Assembly: GCA_963746955.1 (NCBI GenBank)
Contig: CAVVDR010000009.1
Coordinates: 186,001 to 250,000, forward strand
Length of the DNA stretch: 64,000 nt
Reading direction: 5' to 3'
Source: DASQBT01 sp963746955
Lineage (GTDB): Bacteria; Pseudomonadota; Gammaproteobacteria; Burkholderiales; Thiobacillaceae
Position 1 is the first letter of the stretch. Each line of letters begins with the position of its first letter. Position numbers and translations under genes: made by a program. The notes under the pieces are model-generated. The model did not search any database and had not been told where the DNA came from. It was given only the letters and a program-made list of their open reading frames with translations. Below are positions 60,429 through 64,000 of the stretch, piece after piece.

Positions 60429-60524
60429 ATGGCTTCAGGTCCCCATATCCTCGTCGTCGTCGGCGCCGGCTATATCGGCTCCCACATGGTTAAGCACCTG
60501 CTGAATAGAGGACCTTCAGCATGA
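60429..60524 (+). pseudogene. galE: UDP-glucose 4-epimerase, N-terminal stub
   Basis: 31 codons beginning with ATG 60429 contain LVVVGAGYIGSHMVKHLL, the Rossmann NAD-binding start of GalE. The frame stops at 60522-60524 just after running into foreign sequence. The remaining about 300 residues are absent. It is joined directly to the middle of a glycosyltransferase gene (next entry). Confidence 0.8.
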
Positions 60525-61146
60525 CCTTGGCGCGATTGAAAAAATGATCATGGCCCATCGCCAAGGCAGTGACATCGTTTATGGGGTGCGAAAAGGCCGC
60601 GAGACCGACAGCTTCTTCAAGCGTTTCACCGCCGAGGCTTATTACCGGGTGCTGGCACGTTTCGCCGTCGAGGTGATTTTCAATCATGCAGACTATCGCC
60701 TGATGAGCCGCCGCGCCATTGAGGCGCCGCGGGAATTTGGCGAGGTGAACCTGTTCCTGCGCAGCATCATTCCGCAGCTCGGGTTTCCCTCCTCTATCGT
60801 TTACTACGATCGGGCAGAGCGCTTTGCCGGTGAATCCAAGTATCCGCTGAAGAAAATGCTCGCGCTCGCCTGGCAGGGCGTTACGTCTTTTTCAACGGTG
60901 CCCTTGCGCATGACTACCGCACTCCGGTTGTTGATTTCGCTTGCCAGCTTTGGAATAACGCTCTGGGCGTTATATGTGCGGCTGTTCTCGGACCAAACCG
61001 TTCCCGGCTGGACCTCCACAGTTGCGCCTATTTATCTGCTGGGCGGCGTTCAATTGCTCAGCATGGGCGTGATCGGCGAATTCCTTGCAAAGACTTATAT
61101 GGAAACCAAGCGGCGGCCGCATTTCTTTATCGAGGATCGCGCGTGA
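60508..61146 (+). pseudogene. Family-2 glycosyltransferase (GtrB/DPM1-like), N-terminus missing
   Basis: The frame enters at DLQHDLGAIEKM, which is about residue 110 of GtrB-like enzymes, and runs to the normal end: SDIVYGVRKGRETDSFFKRF, NHADYRLMSRRAIEA, YDRAERFAGESKYPLKKM, then two membrane helices. The catalytic N-terminal part with the nucleotide-sugar site and first DxD is lost. An internal ATG at 60544 could still be translated to about 200 residues, but it would not be an active transferase. It ends 30 bases before the flippase gene. Confidence 0.85.
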
Positions 61147-61176
61147 TCACTCGCCGGCCGCAACTCCCCATGCCGC

Positions 61177-62673
61177 ATGATAATCCGGACAGCCATGGCT
61201 GAATCAATACCGGACCTGGGCAAGAAAATCCGCACGGGGACTAAGTGGACCTTTGCGGGGTCAATGGCAAACGAAATATTGAATTTCGCAGCAGGAATAT
61301 TGCTCGCACGCCTTCTTCTACCGAAGGATTTTGGGCTGATTTCTACAGTGGGCGTACTCACCGGGCTGGCTGGCTACTTTGCTGGCGCCGGCACTAGCCA
61401 AGCGCTTATACGTGCCAAACAGATCGATCAATCTCACATCAATGTTGTGTTCACTCTGCAACTACTCGTGGGCAGCATTATTTACCTCATCTTCGTGATA
61501 ATTGCGCCGGCCTTTGCCGGCTTCTTCAAACAACCCATTTATCAATCCCTGCTGCTTGTTTCAGGTTTGAGTTTCTTCCTGCGCCCTTTTGCCAACCTGC
61601 CCAGCGCGTTGCTCCAGCGAAAAATGCGCTTTCGCGCCATGGTCCTCACCAATGTCGCCAGTGTCATTGCCGGAAGCAGCCTATCAATTACCCTGGCCGT
61701 CATGGGTTATGGCGTTTGGAGTTTGATATTCGGCGGAATCTTTGGTTCGTTGCTGAGCGCAATCATTCTTAATGCTCATGTCAAACAAAGATATTCCCTC
61801 ATATGGGACAAGACCATCATCAAGGAAATGGGTGGATATGGCATCAAGGTGGCCGCGAACAGTCTAATTGAGAACTTCCGCGGCCAGTCCCTGGTACTCA
61901 TCCTGAGTAAACTTAGTGGCCCCGCCACCGTCGGCCTTTACAACCGCGCTTCCTCATTGGCAATAATGCCCATGCGCATCGTAGGCTTCACCCCCTACCA
62001 AGCTGTTTTCCGTGCTCTGGCCGCCGAACAGGACAATCTAGATAGATCACGGTATATCTACTACCGGACGATTACCCTGGTGATGACCTACACCCTGCCA
62101 CTTTATGTCCTGGCGTGGTGGCTGGCTGAGCCGGGGATACGCTTCATCTATGGCGACAAATGGCTTGCCTCTGCCGAGCCCCTAGCCATTCTCGCTACAA
62201 CCGGTTTTTTCAATTGCCTGGGCAACCCATCTGGTGCGGTCATTGAGGCACGCAACCGTGTGGCAACCGAGATCAGGTTAAATATCGTCGCCTGGCTGAT
62301 TCTCATCGTGGGTGTGTTGTACGGCCTGCAGTGGGGGCTGGTCGGGGTGGCCTGGGCAATTGTAGTCATGTCGATTTTCTTCTCTACCAGTTTGGCAGTC
62401 GTGGCAGGACGCGATCTCCAGGGAACACCTCTTGCTCTGGCCAAAGCCATCAAGCCCGCGCTGTTGCTTAACACCCTGCTATTTCTAGTGCTGTGGCTAA
62501 CCCACACCGTTTTCCTTTGGCATTATGCCCAAAGCTCTCCAGGCTTATATTCCATACTCATGACTTGTATCGGGGGTGCTGTCTACGTCGCTGCATTCCT
62601 GTTCCTTCCCATAGAAAGCCTAAAGACCGAATCTGCCAAATGGCGTATCAAGCTCCGGCTCGGCAATCAATAA
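61177..62673 (+). CDS. Wzx/WzxC-type polysaccharide flippase (MOP superfamily)
   Basis: 498 residues with about 14 membrane helices. Typical WzxC features: WTFAGSMANEILNFAAGILLARLL at the start (shown only as WTFAGSMANEI), LLPKDFGLISTVGVLTG, LPSALLQRKMRFRAM and VGLYNRASSLAIMPMRIVG. It moves undecaprenyl-linked sugar units across the inner membrane. The ATG at 61195 is an alternative start. The next gene follows by ten bases, so they form one transcription unit. Confidence 0.88.
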   Translation: MIIRTAMAESIPDLGKKIRTGTKWTFAGSMANEILNFAAGILLARLLLPKDFGLISTVGVLTGLAGYFAGAGTSQALIRAKQIDQSHINVVFTLQLLVGSIIYLIFVIIAPAFAGFFKQPIYQSLLLVSGLSFFLRPFANLPSALLQRKMRFRAMVLTNVASVIAGSSLSITLAVMGYGVWSLIFGGIFGSLLSAIILNAHVKQRYSLIWDKTIIKEMGGYGIKVAANSLIENFRGQSLVLILSKLSGPATVGLYNRASSLAIMPMRIVGFTPYQAVFRALAAEQDNLDRSRYIYYRTITLVMTYTLPLYVLAWWLAEPGIRFIYGDKWLASAEPLAILATTGFFNCLGNPSGAVIEARNRVATEIRLNIVAWLILIVGVLYGLQWGLVGVAWAIVVMSIFFSTSLAVVAGRDLQGTPLALAKAIKPALLLNTLLFLVLWLTHTVFLWHYAQSSPGLYSILMTCIGGAVYVAAFLFLPIESLKTESAKWRIKLRLGNQ

Positions 62674-62683
62674 GGACGAGGCC

Positions 62684-64000
62684 ATGCCGGGGATTCTATG
62701 CAGCGCCTATGACCCCACAGACCTGACCATTGAGCCGAAGTGGCGGCGCGGGCTGGAGCTGGTTCAGCACCATCCGGAGCATGTGTTGGAGCAATACAAC
62801 GAACCGGGCTTCCAACTCGCCTGCCTCTATCATCCGGAAGTCTGCCAAGCGCCCCGCATCCTGGTCACTGAACACCATGTCCTTGCCTGCTACGGCAACA
62901 TTTACGAGGACGATTTGGCATCCGCTACGGATGGAGCGCCCCTCCGTAGGGTCCTGTTCGACCGCTTCCTGAAACGTGGCGTGGACGCGCTCCAGCACCT
63001 CAACGGCCGCTACGACATCGTGGTCTGGGATCGGCGCAACCGGGAGTTGCACATGGTCAGCGACCGGTTCGGCGCCAACCGCCACTATGTCTTACAACGC
63101 GCAGGCGCGCTGCACCTCGCCTGCGAGGTCAAGGCGTTCGCGGTCTTCCTCGATCGCATCGAGGTTGATCCTGCCGGCTTGGCCAGCATGCTGACCTTCG
63201 GTTATCACATCGGCGACCTCACCATCCTGAAGGACGTGAAGTGCCTGCCCAATGCGCATCGTCTCGAATACCGTGCCGCCTGTGGGCAGTTGACCATCAA
63301 TCGCTACTGGGATTATCCCTTTGGAGAGATGGCGCCCCTGGATGGCACCGAGAAGGAGCTAGCCGAGGCCCTGCACGGCCATCTCATGGCCGCGCTGAAG
63401 AGGCAGTTGCGGGGGGTGAACAGGATCCTGCTACCCATCAGCGGCGGGCTGGACTCGCGCACCATGGCTGGGCTTCTGCACCAAAGCAGATTCTCAGGTG
63501 ACGTCCTGGCATACAGCTACGGCCAGTCCAGCAGCCGCGACGTGCGCTACGGACGCGCCATCGCCAGCAAGCTGGGATATCGGGACGTCACGATTCCCAC
63601 ACCCGTCGATTTTGTGACTCACCGCATTGAGGACGATGCATGGCTTTTTGATGCTGAGTGGAGCGCTGAACTGCATTGGGCGGTCAGATTTGCTTATCGC
63701 GACCCTAGCCTACGCAATACGTCGGGCTATCGAGTGCTGAGCGGAATGTTCGGCGACATCGTTCTTGGCAGTGATCTTTTTAATTACAGACGAAAGGCTG
63801 GGGACGCACCACTTGGCGCAGACCAGTTGCGCGACGCCTACTACCGGGTCGCTCAGGAATATGCGCCCATCGAGGCGGTCCTTGATCTATTTGGCCCTGA
63901 GGCCGCGACCGAGGCTAGAAATGCCCTTGATTGCATCGCCAATTCAACGCTGTCGCCGATTGCCCAGCTGCCACCCTTCTATGCCTTGACGCGGGCAGAA
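62684..64000 (+). CDS. Asparagine synthase-like amidotransferase (cut by window end)
   Basis: 439 codons are visible and the frame is open at the window edge. The N-terminal half resembles the glutaminase domain of AsnB (LNGRYDIVVWDRRNRELHMV, SDRFGANRHYV) and the C-terminal half has the PP-loop SGGLDSRT of the synthetase domain. The start MPGILC has no cysteine at position 2, so glutamine hydrolysis is probably lost and ammonia may be used. AAGGACGAGG precedes the ATG. Such genes occur in surface-polysaccharide clusters, where they may amidate uronic acids. Confidence 0.85.
   Translation, partial: MPGILCSAYDPTDLTIEPKWRRGLELVQHHPEHVLEQYNEPGFQLACLYHPEVCQAPRILVTEHHVLACYGNIYEDDLASATDGAPLRRVLFDRFLKRGVDALQHLNGRYDIVVWDRRNRELHMVSDRFGANRHYVLQRAGALHLACEVKAFAVFLDRIEVDPAGLASMLTFGYHIGDLTILKDVKCLPNAHRLEYRAACGQLTINRYWDYPFGEMAPLDGTEKELAEALHGHLMAALKRQLRGVNRILLPISGGLDSRTMAGLLHQSRFSGDVLAYSYGQSSSRDVRYGRAIASKLGYRDVTIPTPVDFVTHRIEDDAWLFDAEWSAELHWAVRFAYRDPSLRNTSGYRVLSGMFGDIVLGSDLFNYRRKAGDAPLGADQLRDAYYRVAQEYAPIEAVLDLFGPEAATEARNALDCIANSTLSPIAQLPPFYALTRAE

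Noticed and set aside
1..64000. CRISPR arrays, phage genes, toxin-antitoxin pairs and rRNA operons
   Set aside because: Looked for across the window; no regularly spaced repeats or recognisable genes of these classes were seen.

Overview
The window looks like a chromosomal segment of a Betaproteobacterium, most likely a respiratory, chemolithotroph-type member of the Nitrosomonadales (Gallionellaceae/Sulfuricellaceae-like). This is inferred from gene content and order (Coq7-type ubiquinone hydroxylase, cbb3 and aa3 oxidase loci, DUF2970/DUF2909 proteins, rplM-rpsI, bioBFHCD, tamAB, aroB-dgt) and not from any marker RNA. No rRNA or tRNA gene and no CRISPR array was seen.

Layout. 1-2.6 kb: the end of a sigma-54-type two-component system. 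2.8-9.2 kb: a Sel1 repeat protein, two DUF599 membrane paralogues facing each other across a YidB-like relic, a ClC chloride transporter and a SulP permease. 9.5-12.9 kb: a second two-component system with an NtrC-type regulator, divergent from a consensus sigma-54 promoter that precedes a small unrecognised ORF. 13.3-15.8 kb: YidB-like gene, a block of palindromic repeats and a lower-GC pair (unknown protein, exonuclease-BRCT protein). 15.8-25.7 kb: tldD, nitrilase, yhdP, hslR, a broken flavin reductase, rplM-rpsI, an elyC/ydcF-like gene and an osmC-like gene. 25.7-26.8 kb: an intact IS5-family element. 26.9-27.8 kb: frameshifted DUF2322 gene and coq7.

28.0-44.2 kb is a large respiratory block almost entirely on the minus strand. 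From upstream to downstream it holds DUF2244, ctaC-ctaD, a small assembly protein, ctaG, DUF2970 and ctaE (aa3 oxidase); SURF1, a SCO-like protein, ctaA and ctaB (assembly and heme A synthesis); an Rrf2 regulator and SCO1; then ccoNOQP (cbb3 oxidase), a strong terminator, and ccoG-ccoH-ccoS with a 35-residue membrane ORF. Terminal oxidases of both high and low oxygen affinity and most of their assembly factors are therefore adjacent; the copper ATPase ccoI is not in the window.

44.3-49.3 kb: biotin operon bioB-bioF-bioH-bioC-bioD, with bioH frameshifted just before its catalytic histidine. comF diverges from it. 50.1-55.6 kb: tamA-tamB. 55.8-64 kb: a surface-polysaccharide region with signs of deletion: a HAD/UbiA relic, an intact glycosyltransferase, dgt and aroB, a galE fragment joined to a glycosyltransferase-2 fragment, a Wzx-type flippase and an asparagine-synthase-like gene cut by the window end.

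The most notable items are the sigma-54 promoter with its small ORF next to a cognate-looking regulator, the IS5 element whose 4-bp target carried the overlapping stop codons of two convergent genes, the chimeric deletion scar at 60.5 kb, the bioH frameshift, and several very small membrane genes in the oxidase clusters. No wholly new multi-gene system could be demonstrated from the sequence alone.
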